DNA from: Candidatus Bathyarchaeota archaeon
GTDB lineage: Archaea > Thermoproteota > Bathyarchaeia > Bathyarchaeales > Bathycorpusculaceae
Assembly (NCBI GenBank): GCA_018396705.1
Contig: JAGTQZ010000006.1
Span: 62,001-126,000 of the forward strand
Length of the DNA: 64,000 nucleotides
Direction: 5' to 3'
Shown: piece by piece, positions 1 through 8,691 of the stretch
Numbering within the stretch: position 1 is the stretch's first letter
Layout of the letters: each line of letters starts with the position of its first letter
Program-made: the position numbers and the translations under genes
Notes under the pieces: generated by a model
Told to the model about the DNA's origin: nothing
Database searches by the model: none
What the model saw: only the letters and a program-made list of their open reading frames with translations

Positions 1-2
1 TC

Positions 3-1493
3 ACGGATTCTGGAAGCGGCGTCGCCAACGCAACTTTATACTGGACAATCAACGGACAACAAACAACTGAAATAAAAATGAATGGAAAAGACGGCTTATT
101 CTATGCAGAGATCCCGGCCTTGCCCTACAATTTAACAATAGCCTACGTTGTGTATGCTTACGACAAAGCTGGAAACAAGGCGTGCTCTCAGAGGTATACT
201 TATGTAGTAGACGACTTTCACCCTCCGGCTATAACGTTTATTCAGCAAATTCCATCCAAGCCAAACTATAATGAAACCGTTACAATAATCGCTAACGCTA
301 CAGAACCGGCAAACGCCAGCGGTGTCAAAGAGTTTCGCCTATCCTACTGGAACGGCCTTAACTGGACAACGGTAATTATGGAGCTAGATGGAGCATTGTA
401 TACCGCGGCAATCCCAGAATTCCCGTATGGAACAACAGTCCAGTACAGGGTTTCCGTTGTTGACAGGGCTGGAAACATAGCAGAGTTGGACGTGTACGCT
501 TATGAAGTTGAAGACCGATACATGCCAGTCGCAGTTTTACTCACTCCTAAAAACGGAAGTTTTGTATCAAAAGTTTTGAATATCACATTCTATGCATACG
601 ATGACAACTTTTACGAGGCAAATCTTACGCTTGACAGCATACTTCAAGCCTCATGGAATCAAACCGGCACTTACACTTATGCGCTGGACACTGCAACACT
701 TAGTAGCGGCTTACATGCGCTGACACTGGAAGCCTTAGACAAGGCCAGAAACAGGGTAGAGAACACTGTATATATAACCGTCGACAACACAGCACCTACG
801 ATTGAAATCCGACGGCCTTTGGACAAAAGCTTTGTTAACGGGCTAGTACTAGTTGAAATCAGCGTCTATGACGATAACTTTGAACATGCAGAACTGAAAA
901 TAGACGGTGTGAGTTATATATTTGAAACGAATCATTACATTTACGCATGGAACACCTTGAAGGTCGGTGATGGCGAACACAAAATCACGTTGACAGCGGT
1001 TGATAAGGCTGGGAACAAAGCTGAAAAACAAATAGCAGTCACAGTAGACAACACGGCTCCAATAATAGATAGTGTTGCATGGACGCCGAGAACGCCTTCA
1101 ACTAACGAAACAGTTACTGTTTCTGCAAAAATAAGAGAAAATGGCAGTGGATTAAGGGATGTCTCATTATGGTTTAGGTGTATAGGCGAAGAATGGCAAA
1201 AAAGGCCAATGACTTTGAAAAATGGCAATTGGACCGCCATAATCCCTGAATTTAAAGAAGATGTAACTGTGACTTTCTATGTGGAATGCGTCGACAAGGC
1301 AGGCAACATTGCACGGTCGGCGGAAAATTATTACGTGGTTAAAGCAGTTATAACCGAGGGGTTCATGGGCATTCCATTGCATTGGCTTGCTGTGGCAGTG
1401 CTAGCCATTTTTGCAGTTTTAGCTTCAACAGCCTATTATCTGATGAAGAAAAAACGTGGTGCAGCCTCTACTTTTTTGTCCTTGAGTCCATAA
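3..1493 (+). CDS. Surface protein with Ig-like repeats and C-terminal membrane anchor (5' partial)
   Basis: The reading frame is open to the left edge, so the start lies outside the window. The visible part holds extracellular beta-sandwich modules of about 90 residues in an A-A-B-B-A order. The A modules end in Y-x-V-x-D-x-A-G-N-x-A. The two adjacent B modules are near-copies joined by D-N-T-A-P. A hydrophobic segment near the C-terminus followed by K-K-K-R looks like a membrane anchor with a short cytoplasmic tail. At least eight N-x-S/T sequons occur, so it is a plausible substrate for the oligosaccharyltransferase encoded near 8.7-11 kb. No enzymatic domain is visible. It could be an S-layer-associated or adhesion protein; the exact role is unknown. 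Confidence 0.8.
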   Translation, partial: TDSGSGVANATLYWTINGQQTTEIKMNGKDGLFYAEIPALPYNLTIAYVVYAYDKAGNKACSQRYTYVVDDFHPPAITFIQQIPSKPNYNETVTIIANATEPANASGVKEFRLSYWNGLNWTTVIMELDGALYTAAIPEFPYGTTVQYRVSVVDRAGNIAELDVYAYEVEDRYMPVAVLLTPKNGSFVSKVLNITFYAYDDNFYEANLTLDSILQASWNQTGTYTYALDTATLSSGLHALTLEALDKARNRVENTVYITVDNTAPTIEIRRPLDKSFVNGLVLVEISVYDDNFEHAELKIDGVSYIFETNHYIYAWNTLKVGDGEHKITLTAVDKAGNKAEKQIAVTVDNTAPIIDSVAWTPRTPSTNETVTVSAKIRENGSGLRDVSLWFRCIGEEWQKRPMTLKNGNWTAIIPEFKEDVTVTFYVECVDKAGNIARSAENYYVVKAVITEGFMGIPLHWLAVAVLAIFAVLASTAYYLMKKKRGAASTFLSLSP

Positions 1494-1577
1494 AATTTCT
1501 ATTTGCATAACCTTCTGAATCGAAAGAGTTTAGAACTTAATGCTGAAATGTTTACAAGCAAATGGAAGGATGTTCAA

Positions 1578-2474
1578 ATGGGTTACCGAGAGCTTTTTGT
1601 TTCCCAGCCAAACGTTTTCAGCGGTTTTCAAAGGTCTTTTGAAGAGGCTGATTACGTAGTTTTGGGTGTGCCCTTCGATGTTACAAGCACCTACAGAACT
1701 GGGGCGCGGTTTGGACCAAACGCCATTAGAGCAGCTTCCATAAACATTGAAACCTATAGCTTTCGCAGCGGTGTAGATGTGGAGGATCTGCGGATCCATG
1801 ATTTAGGCGACTTGCACGTTTCCACAAATACTGAGCAAACATTGGAAAGACTTGCAGTTGTTGTCAAAGAGATTAAAGAAGCAGGAAAAATGCCAGTTGT
1901 GGTTGGAGGCGAACACACTATAACCTTTGGTGTTTTGAAGGGTTTGAGCAGTGACCTTTCACAAACAGCGATCGTAAGTTTTGATGCGCATCTCGACCTC
2001 CGCGACGAGTTTATGGGATTGAGGCTTTCGCACACCACTTTCATGCGAAGGGTAAACGAGCAGCTAAAACCAGCCAGAATTGTAGAGGCTGGAACCAGAG
2101 CGGTCTGTAAAGAAGAACTGGAATATGCTAAAAATGCTGGAGTAGAGTTCCTTACAGCGCAACAAATAAGAAGAATTAGTGATGAAAAAATAAATCAACT
2201 GTTTAGAAAGATTGAAAAGTGCAAAAATGTTTATCTGACCATAGACATGGATGTTCTTGATCCAGCTTATGCTCCCGCGGTGCAGAACCCCGAACCAGAC
2301 GGTTTAGATGTATCCATGCTTTTAGACATTTTAGGTAATATCTGCGACAGACGCATCGTAGGTTTTGACGTTGTAGAAGTGACACCAACCTTCGATCAAG
2401 GGATTACCGCCATACAAGCTGCAAAAGTAATTTTTGAGGTCTTATGCAGTATTGAGAAAAATAAACCGCGCTGA
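1578..2474 (+). CDS. speB: Agmatinase/arginase-family ureohydrolase
   Basis: Ureohydrolase of the arginase/agmatinase fold, probably hydrolysing agmatine to putrescine and urea for polyamine synthesis. The binuclear Mn ligands are all present: GGEH near residue 113, DAHLD near 136-140 and DMDVLDPAYAP near 222-230. The frame is open upstream to a TTG at 1503. I prefer ATG 1578: it is preceded by a GGAAGGATG element and gives the 298-residue length usual for archaeal agmatinases. Substrate choice (agmatine rather than guanidinobutyrate or formiminoglutamate) rests on archaeal family precedent, not on a diagnostic residue. It lies just after the surface-protein gene and is probably functionally unrelated to it. 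Confidence 0.88.
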   Translation: MGYRELFVSQPNVFSGFQRSFEEADYVVLGVPFDVTSTYRTGARFGPNAIRAASINIETYSFRSGVDVEDLRIHDLGDLHVSTNTEQTLERLAVVVKEIKEAGKMPVVVGGEHTITFGVLKGLSSDLSQTAIVSFDAHLDLRDEFMGLRLSHTTFMRRVNEQLKPARIVEAGTRAVCKEELEYAKNAGVEFLTAQQIRRISDEKINQLFRKIEKCKNVYLTIDMDVLDPAYAPAVQNPEPDGLDVSMLLDILGNICDRRIVGFDVVEVTPTFDQGITAIQAAKVIFEVLCSIEKNKPR

Positions 2475-2483
2475 AGGGAGCTT

Positions 2484-3836
2484 CTAGCTTTCACATTTCA
2501 CCAGTTTCGCTATGAAGAAGCCGTTGCATTCATGGATATGCGGGTAAAGCCTCTGACATTTTGTTAAGCCCCTTAGTCCCGGCAGCCCGATCTTCTGGTT
2601 TATTTCGGCTAGCTGGAATTCTGGATGCCGTTTCAGGAAGCGCTCAATCAACATTTCGTTTTCTTCAACGGTTATGCTGCACGTAGAGTATATCAATGTG
2701 CCTCCGGGCCTTAGTTTTTCAGAGCTGTTCTCCAGCATTTGCCACTGGATTTCAGCCATTTTCTCTGCTGAACGAGCTGTAAGCCTCCATTTGGCGGACG
2801 GGATTTTTGCAAATGCCCCGGTGCTTGTGCACGGTGGATCTAAAACTACCATGTCAGCTTCCGCAGCGACGGGCAAGGAGTTACAAGCATCCGCAATTAT
2901 TGGTTCAGCAATTTTAACATCCATTCTGGTGATTTCGCTTCTCCAGACGTCCATTCTACGTCTCGAATAATCTATGGAATAAATTATACCATTATTCTGC
3001 ATGAGTTGAGCCAAGTAAGTAGTTTTGGCACCGGGTGCCGCGCAAACATCTAAAAGCACAATACCAGGCTTGGGGTTTGCTACCTCTGCAGCGTAACAAC
3101 TTGCCTTGTCCTGTATATAAAACAAGCCTTCACGGAAGCTTTTTGTTCTTGTTAATGGCTGTTTTGCACCTAAAACTTTGTAGGTGTGGCGTAGCCCCTC
3201 AACCTTTTCTACTTTAACCTTTTCTTCCTCAAGCCTTTTAAGGGTCTCTTCTTCGCTTCCTTTGAGAGTATTCAACCGTATGTATGTGGGCGGTGTTTTG
3301 GAATTCGCCTCCAAAAAAGCCAGGGCTTCTCTTCTTCCCAACAAGCGGAAACAGTACCGCACAAACCATGTGGGGTGGTGAGTTAAAAGGCCCACACGCT
3401 CCTCGTCACCGATACCTTTCAGCACAATCGCCGGGCTCTCTGTTAACAAAAGTCCGAGATAGGGTTCGACGACTTGAAGAGTTCTCCATCCTAATATTGA
3501 ACGGGCCAGCCTTGCCACGTTTTTTGCTTCTTCCAAGTCGAGTTTATTCCAGTTTTTGGCTACTCTAGTCTGGTAAACATAAAGCCTCAAGAATGACTGG
3601 ACGCCAAAAGTGAAGTCGCTTAGAAATTTAGGCTTCAAAACCTCGTTTATGAAGCGATCTATCAAGTTGCGGTGCCGAACTGTTTCGCATACAAGACCGT
3701 AAGCCAACCGTAAAGCATCTACATCGTTTATCTCCAACTGTTTGGCGGTTCGAGTTAAGGCCAGCCGCTCGCTTATCTTCATCTTTTCCATCCAGCTTAA
3801 GGCTTCAATTGCTAATGTCCAGGCTTCTCTAAGCAA
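2484..3836 (-). CDS. RsmB/NOL1-NOP2-Sun family RNA cytosine-C5 methyltransferase
   Basis: SAM-dependent m5C methyltransferase acting on rRNA or tRNA. An N-terminal helical NusB-like region (roughly 1-150) precedes the Rossmann methyltransferase. SAM motif I LLDVCAAPGAKTTYL is at 261-275. The two catalytic cysteines lie in DPPC (C336) and in STCS (C386), the family hallmark. The 450-residue length and NusB-like region match bacterial RsmB, but archaeal members with this layout have varied targets, so the exact modified position cannot be read from sequence. It is convergent with the agmatinase gene, 9 nt apart. Confidence 0.9.
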   Translation of the reverse strand: MLREAWTLAIEALSWMEKMKISERLALTRTAKQLEINDVDALRLAYGLVCETVRHRNLIDRFINEVLKPKFLSDFTFGVQSFLRLYVYQTRVAKNWNKLDLEEAKNVARLARSILGWRTLQVVEPYLGLLLTESPAIVLKGIGDEERVGLLTHHPTWFVRYCFRLLGRREALAFLEANSKTPPTYIRLNTLKGSEEETLKRLEEEKVKVEKVEGLRHTYKVLGAKQPLTRTKSFREGLFYIQDKASCYAAEVANPKPGIVLLDVCAAPGAKTTYLAQLMQNNGIIYSIDYSRRRMDVWRSEITRMDVKIAEPIIADACNSLPVAAEADMVVLDPPCTSTGAFAKIPSAKWRLTARSAEKMAEIQWQMLENSSEKLRPGGTLIYSTCSITVEENEMLIERFLKRHPEFQLAEINQKIGLPGLRGLTKCQRLYPHIHECNGFFIAKLVKCES

Positions 3837-3912
3837 GTTCCACCAGCCTAGTTTTGGCTTAGTAAGATTTTAGTCCACCTTATACGTATTAAGAGTTAGG
3901 TTAAGAAGAAGC

Positions 3913-6585
3913 ATGGAGCAGAAACGGCTAGACGAATTTTCGATACCTCTTCCGAAACCGCAAGAAAACAAAGTAGAGTCTTTACCCTTTAAGGAAGTTT
4001 TAGAAAAAGAGCGAAGACAAAAAAGTTTTGAAGCGCCCGAAAATTTGCCCCCTTCATATTTTGTTTCAGCCACCTACGACGGAAAAGTTGGTAAGGCTGT
4101 TATAAAACTGTACGAACCGATTTCCGGGCGGATCTACTTTTGGTATGATAACACCGGACATAAGCCCTACTGCTACACCAACCTTTCGCCTCTTGAACTG
4201 GAAAAGATTGACCGTCTAGTAAAGCATCCAGGCTTTGACCACCTCGAAATTGAGGAAAAATATAATCCCCTTTTGGACAGGATGGTCACAGTTACAAAGG
4301 TTGTAGCTAAAGATCCATTGGCGATTGGCGGACGCCCAAAAGGATGCATTAGGGACATTATTCCAGAAGATTTCCAAAAAGTTTCAGACACACCAGTTTC
4401 TACGGAATCTATCAAGGTTTGGGAAGCAAAAATAAAGTATTACCAGTCCTACATCTATGACCGCAAACTTTTGCCCGGCATGGTTTATGAAGTTAAAAAC
4501 GGCAACCTCGTCCAAACCTCCTTGAATGAAGCGGAAAAAATGGTTAAGCAGATAGTCGGTGCTTTTAAGGATGCAACCACCGAAGAGCTTGAGTATATCG
4601 AGCAATGGGCTAGGTTATTGGAGTACCCGGCTCCAAAATTTCGCTACGCCGCTATAGACATTGAAGTGCAGTCGCCTATTCCAACACGCATGCCAGATCC
4701 CCGCGTTGCAGAATATCCAATAGTTTGCGTTTCAGTTTATGGCTCAGATGGCCAAAAGCGAGTGCTTCTGTTAAAGCGCGTGGGCGTACAGGAAGGTGCA
4801 GAGCATTTGCCAGTTGATGTAAAAGTGGAGTTTTTTGACTCTGAAGAGAATCTTATAAAGTCTGTTTTTGACGTTTTGTTGGATTACCCACTCATTGTCA
4901 CCTTCAACGGCGACGACTTTGACCTGCGGTATTTAGCACATAGAGCGGAAAAATTTGGCTTCAAGAGGGAAGAAATCCCCATAGAGCCGGGTAAGCGTAT
5001 ATGCCTTTTGAAGTATGGAGTGCATATAGACCTCTACAAGTTTTTCTTCAACCGCTCCATTCAAATATACGCCTTCAGCAACCGCTATCGAGACGTTACA
5101 TTGGGCGACGTCGGAAAAGCCCTAATAGGGTTAGACAAAATACCCTTGGAAAAAAGTATAGGCGAATTAACCTATTCGGAACTTGCCAAATACTGTTTCA
5201 GAGACGCAGAGATCACTTACAAACTTGCAAGCTTTGATGACGAGCTTGTTTTGAAGCTAATACTCGTGTTAGCTAGGATAAGCAGTATGCCAATGGAGGA
5301 TGTGAGTCGCCAAGGCGTTTCACGCTGGATAAGAAATTTCATGCACCGCGAGCACCGCAGAAGGGGCATGCTGATTCCAAACGCAGAGGATATTCTAGCC
5401 TTAAAGGGCAAAACTGCCACAAAAGCAATAATCAAAGGCAAAAAGTACAAAGGCGCCATAGTAGTCGAGCCTGTGCCAGGGGTCCACTTTAACGTTGCTG
5501 TAATGGATTTCCCAAGCCTATATCCATCCATAATAAAGGTTTGGAATTTGGGCTATCAGTCAATTTTATGTGGACATCCAGAATGCCAGTTAAACCTCGT
5601 GCCAGACACGCCTCACTGGGTCTGCCGCAAAAAACGCGCCCTAGAAAGTCTCCTTATCGGCTCACTGCGAGATCTGCGAGTTTACTGGTATAAGCCCAAA
5701 TCAAAGGACAAGACTTTGCCACCGGAGCTTAGAAGCTGGTATAACATTATTCAAGGAGCATTAAAAGTTATTTTAAATGCCAGCTACGGAGTTTTTGGCG
5801 CTGAAACATTCGACCTCTACTGTCCACCCGTAGCTGAAGCTACTGCCGCCATTGGAAGACACGCAATAACCCAAATAATTAAGAAAGCGGAAGAACTGCA
5901 CATTCAGGTACTTTACGGCGATACAGACAGCGTTTTCCTGAAAAACCCGACAAAAGAGCAAATACAAGCCCTCGAAGATTGGACTGAAAAAACACTCAAA
6001 ATGGGCTTAGACGTGGACAAAGTTTATCGCTACGCAGTTTTCAGCTCCCGCAAAAAGAATTATCTAGGCGTTTTAGAAGACGGAAGCGTGGACGTGAAAG
6101 GTTTAACTGGCAAGAAGCGCCACATCCCCATATTCATAAAGAAGGCTTTTGATAAAATGAAAGAGCATCTAGCCATGGTGAAAACTCCAGCAGACTTCGA
6201 GAAAGCGAAAAAGGACATTATCCAAACCATTAGAGACTGCTACACCCGCCTAAAAAGACGTGAATGGGAAAGCCTAAATGAACTTGCCTTTAACGTTGTT
6301 TTAGGCGAGGAGTTGGAACGCTACACAAAAACGACACCTCAACACGTTAAGGCTGCAAGAATCTTAAAAGAAAGTGGAATAGAGCTGAAAGCGGGTGACT
6401 TGATAAGTTTTGTTAAAGTTGTGAATGAACCGCATGTAAAGCCGGTAGAATTGGCGACAAAAAACGAGATAGACGTTGACAAGTATATAGCCTACCTCCA
6501 CTCCACCTTTGATCAGGTCTTGGACGCGTTAGGCTTAGACTTTGAAGAAATAATTGGGTTAACTAAGCTGGAACGCTTCATGTGA
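3913..6585 (+). CDS. polB: Family B DNA polymerase with 3'-5' exonuclease
   Basis: Replicative or repair family B polymerase of 890 residues. The N-terminal exonuclease looks active: Exo I D-I-E (D249, E251), Exo II FNGDDFDLRY near 330 and Exo III Y-C-F-R-D near 430. Polymerase motif A DFPSLYPSI starts near 532, motif B has K-V-I-L-N-A-S-Y-G near 618 and motif C YGDTDS is near 668, followed by K-K-N-Y-L-G. All catalytic aspartates are intact and there is no intein. The N-terminus begins with a short charged Q-K-R-L-D-E-F segment that could resemble a PCNA-binding region, but this is weak. It starts 76 nt after the divergent methyltransferase start, so the two probably share a promoter region. 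Confidence 0.97.
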   Translation: MEQKRLDEFSIPLPKPQENKVESLPFKEVLEKERRQKSFEAPENLPPSYFVSATYDGKVGKAVIKLYEPISGRIYFWYDNTGHKPYCYTNLSPLELEKIDRLVKHPGFDHLEIEEKYNPLLDRMVTVTKVVAKDPLAIGGRPKGCIRDIIPEDFQKVSDTPVSTESIKVWEAKIKYYQSYIYDRKLLPGMVYEVKNGNLVQTSLNEAEKMVKQIVGAFKDATTEELEYIEQWARLLEYPAPKFRYAAIDIEVQSPIPTRMPDPRVAEYPIVCVSVYGSDGQKRVLLLKRVGVQEGAEHLPVDVKVEFFDSEENLIKSVFDVLLDYPLIVTFNGDDFDLRYLAHRAEKFGFKREEIPIEPGKRICLLKYGVHIDLYKFFFNRSIQIYAFSNRYRDVTLGDVGKALIGLDKIPLEKSIGELTYSELAKYCFRDAEITYKLASFDDELVLKLILVLARISSMPMEDVSRQGVSRWIRNFMHREHRRRGMLIPNAEDILALKGKTATKAIIKGKKYKGAIVVEPVPGVHFNVAVMDFPSLYPSIIKVWNLGYQSILCGHPECQLNLVPDTPHWVCRKKRALESLLIGSLRDLRVYWYKPKSKDKTLPPELRSWYNIIQGALKVILNASYGVFGAETFDLYCPPVAEATAAIGRHAITQIIKKAEELHIQVLYGDTDSVFLKNPTKEQIQALEDWTEKTLKMGLDVDKVYRYAVFSSRKKNYLGVLEDGSVDVKGLTGKKRHIPIFIKKAFDKMKEHLAMVKTPADFEKAKKDIIQTIRDCYTRLKRREWESLNELAFNVVLGEELERYTKTTPQHVKAARILKESGIELKAGDLISFVKVVNEPHVKPVELATKNEIDVDKYIAYLHSTFDQVLDALGLDFEEIIGLTKLERFM

Positions 6586-6599
6586 AAGGGCGAAGACCC

Positions 6600-7094
6600 T
6601 TAACGTTTCACAATTTTTTGGGCTACACCGCTTCTATACAAAGCTTCAAGCAAGCTGAAACCCAGAATATCGATTGCTATAACAGAGCCGATGAAAACGC
6701 CAAGTAATCCAACCTCTATTGGCATGCTGAGAAGCACAGCTAAGTAACTTCCAACAATCAGCGTGACAATGACTGTCTCTGCCAGACAAGACGAAAATCT
6801 ACGGAAAACGCTTTTTCCACCGATGTGCCATGCCAAGATGCATGCAATAAAGTTTGCGATGGCTCCGCCTGCAACATCAACGATGCCCAAACTACTATAA
6901 AAATTTGCAATAAAACAGCCGAGACTTGTCCCAAAGGCCACTGGCAAGCCTAAAACGGCAGCAAAGGGTAAAAGTGCATCGGCTACTCTCACCTGAAAAA
7001 CTTCAAAGCTTATGGGTGCTAAGAAAACCACTGCAGCTGCGTAAAGTGCCGCAAAAACTGCTGTTAAAACCACATCTTTACTTTCAAACTTCAA
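6600..7094 (-). CDS. queT: QueT-type (COG4708/DUF988) membrane transporter component
   Basis: Integral membrane protein of 164 residues with five or six hydrophobic segments. It resembles QueT, the substrate-binding (S) component of an ECF transporter for queuosine or archaeosine precursors. Family-like stretches are the Q-V-R-V-A-D-A-L-L-P segment near residue 35 and the G-x-V-D-V-A-G-G-A-I-A-N region near 72-85. The start is TTG at 7094, supported by a strong AGGGAGGTG ribosome-binding site six bases upstream. In archaea the likely cargo would be a preQ0/preQ1-type base for archaeosine in tRNA; this is inferred from the family. No ECF A or T component is in the window. The leader folds into a riboswitch-like structure (separate entry). 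Confidence 0.75.
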   Translation of the reverse strand: MKFESKDVVLTAVFAALYAAAVVFLAPISFEVFQVRVADALLPFAAVLGLPVAFGTSLGCFIANFYSSLGIVDVAGGAIANFIACILAWHIGGKSVFRRFSSCLAETVIVTLIVGSYLAVLLSMPIEVGLLGVFIGSVIAIDILGFSLLEALYRSGVAQKIVKR

Positions 7095-7099
7095 TTTTT

Positions 7100-7181
7100 C
7101 ACCTCCCTACACCGGGGTTTTTATGGCGGAACGGGTGGGAGGGCCCACTCACCCGCCAATAAACAGCAAAAACTGTAGGGA
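7100..7181 (-). promoter_or_regulatory. Structured leader RNA of the QueT gene, candidate riboswitch
   Basis: Read on the minus strand, an 8-bp closing stem pairs 7174-7181 with 7104-7111. It encloses a GC-rich hairpin region: 7153-7157 with 7125-7129, plus an inner 4-bp stem of 7144-7147 with 7136-7139. An A-rich single strand (about 7119-7124) and a C-rich strand (about 7115-7118) follow. The 3' half of the closing stem includes part of the AGGGAGGTG ribosome-binding site, so closing the stem would mask initiation. QueT/COG4708 genes in bacteria are known to carry preQ1 riboswitches. I cannot match this RNA to a known preQ1 class by eye. Confidence 0.55.
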
Positions 7182-7216
7182 TCATAAAAACTATTCTAAG
7201 ATCGCGCTCCATTAAG

Positions 7217-7648
7217 CTAGGTTACAGATTTAGATTTTGCTACAGCTTCGGTTTTTTCAGGTATCAACGCCGCATTTTCTGTTGGCACGGTTTCTCGTCC
7301 GAAAAGCAGGAGGTCTACCGGTGGTGGTGGCGCATTCAAAATCGATGATAATAGGTACATAGTCATGAAGGTATGTTGGTAGACTTTTTGGAAAACATAG
7401 GGCAGCTTTGTTTCCGGGTCTATTTCTAGCATTCTGTTTATTTCGGAATCATTGCCAGTTAAAGTGGCTGTGCCTTCGACCTCAAACTTAACTATGCCAG
7501 GTTTAGTGCTCAGTTGAAGACTAAAACTCACGACAACCATTTGACTTTTGCGCTCTTTCTCCTCAAGCTTCGCCTTAACATCAAAGTTAACGGTTCCGGC
7601 CACGCCTTTAGCGTCAAGCTTAGCCCCTACAATACTGGTGATCTCCAC
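7217..7648 (-). CDS. SecB-like fold small protein, paralogue of the 40665-41093 gene
   Basis: Protein of 143 residues with no clear named family. It aligns along its length with the product of 40665-41093: alternating beta segments, then a helix with M-Y-L-L-S-S-I-L-N-A-P-P-P-P-V near residue 105. This strand-rich core followed by a helix and a P-P-x-x-L-P element resembles the preprotein chaperone SecB at the fold level (inference). The start is a GTG without an obvious ribosome-binding site. The same frame stays open about 20 codons upstream without ATG, GTG or TTG, so the true N-terminus is uncertain. A chaperone-like or ligand-binding role is possible; function is unknown. Confidence 0.6.
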   Translation of the reverse strand: MEITSIVGAKLDAKGVAGTVNFDVKAKLEEKERKSQMVVVSFSLQLSTKPGIVKFEVEGTATLTGNDSEINRMLEIDPETKLPYVFQKVYQHTFMTMYLLSSILNAPPPPVDLLLFGRETVPTENAALIPEKTEAVAKSKSVT

Positions 7649-7768
7649 TTTAACTGAAACGTTTGGAACGTAGAGTGTTGGGCAAATAGCTGATTCCTCG
7701 CATATTCATTAAACGGCGGTCTAACAGCCTCGTGAATAAAGCCTCGCCCGCCACAAATTTTTGACTTT

Positions 7769-7793
7769 TGTGTGTAACATGCTGCTACACACA
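7769..7793. other. Perfect 8-bp hairpin between the SecB-like and GPT genes
   Basis: An 8-bp inverted repeat (TGTGTGTA with TACACACA) with a 9-base loop lies 12 bases beyond the end of the minus-strand GPT gene. It could mark the 3' end of the glycosylation transcript. No run of T follows on either strand, so it is not a typical archaeal terminator. Confidence 0.3.
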
Positions 7794-7804
7794 ATTGCTT
7801 GAAG

Positions 7805-8677
7805 CTAAAACAAGAACAACTGGATGATGACGGCAATGAATGTTGAAGCTGCGACCAGAGATGATATTGCTGTGACTACTTGCCGCTCGGTCATGGGACG
7901 ATTGTACGTGATAAGCGTTATCAAACTTCGCCTATGATTAGAAACAAGCTTCACACCATCAAAAGAAACACTAGCCTTCGTCCGGAAAAAGAAGTAATTC
8001 ACCATAATCAGCGAAGAGTTGAAAATATATGGCAGAATCGAAATAAGTAAACACCATTTTAGGTCGGAGATTATTGCAAAGGCTGCCAGTGTCATTCCAA
8101 TGGTGAAGGAGCCGGTATTGCCAACAAAAATTTTGCCTCGAAAATTGAAAAACGCAAGTGACAGCCAAACAGCTAAGGGAACTGTTAATAGGATAGCGTT
8201 CTGACCCGACAGAACCATAAGCCCTATCAAAACGATGGCGGGACAAATGGTTTCTAACCCGTTTAAACCACCTAGCTGGTTAACGGTGTTAGTCGTTACA
8301 GTCACAATTAACGGAATCAGTATAATGTAGTAGTAAATCCCGAAGTTTACGGTTCCAACTATTGGGAGAGTTATAGCGGTGCGCACATAGGGCAAACGAT
8401 AGGCCAAAGCCACAAGGGGGATTGCTGCTATCAAAGGGAAAAAAGCTTTATAGCGCCAACGTAGATCCATCCAATCGTCAAGCAAACCCATGAAGCCGCC
8501 GAACAAAATGCAAACGGCTAACGTTAAAGCCTTATTAATGTTGCCGGACACATTACCTTCGATGAATAAGTGTAGCAGAAAGAGGTAGAGGGAGCTTGCT
8601 ATCACATAAAAGACGCCTAAACCAGTCGGAACAAGCGGCCTATTCGGCTTATGATAATCCGGAACCTTTGGAAACAA
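7805..8677 (-). CDS. GPT/MraY-like polyprenyl-phosphate sugar-1-phosphate transferase, N-terminally short
   Basis: Membrane enzyme of glycosyltransferase family 4 that would load a sugar-1-phosphate (probably HexNAc) onto dolichyl phosphate, the first step of N-glycan lipid assembly. Family motifs present are the H-K-P region (residues 9-11), LLDDWMDLRWRYK near 65-77, N-x-V-N-Q-L-G-G-L-N-G near 130-140, GKIFVGNTGS near 180-189 and N-H-R-R-S near 247. About eight or nine membrane helices remain. The usual first helix before the H-K-P motif is missing: TTG 8677 with a GAGGG site is the only good start and an in-frame stop lies 12 codons upstream. It sits directly downstream of AglB on the same strand. 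Donor sugar is not determinable. Confidence 0.85.
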   Translation of the reverse strand: MFPKVPDYHKPNRPLVPTGLGVFYVIASSLYLFLLHLFIEGNVSGNINKALTLAVCILFGGFMGLLDDWMDLRWRYKAFFPLIAAIPLVALAYRLPYVRTAITLPIVGTVNFGIYYYIILIPLIVTVTTNTVNQLGGLNGLETICPAIVLIGLMVLSGQNAILLTVPLAVWLSLAFFNFRGKIFVGNTGSFTIGMTLAAFAIISDLKWCLLISILPYIFNSSLIMVNYFFFRTKASVSFDGVKLVSNHRRSLITLITYNRPMTERQVVTAISSLVAASTFIAVIIQLFLF

Positions 8678-8691
8678 GTTTCTAGCCCTCT

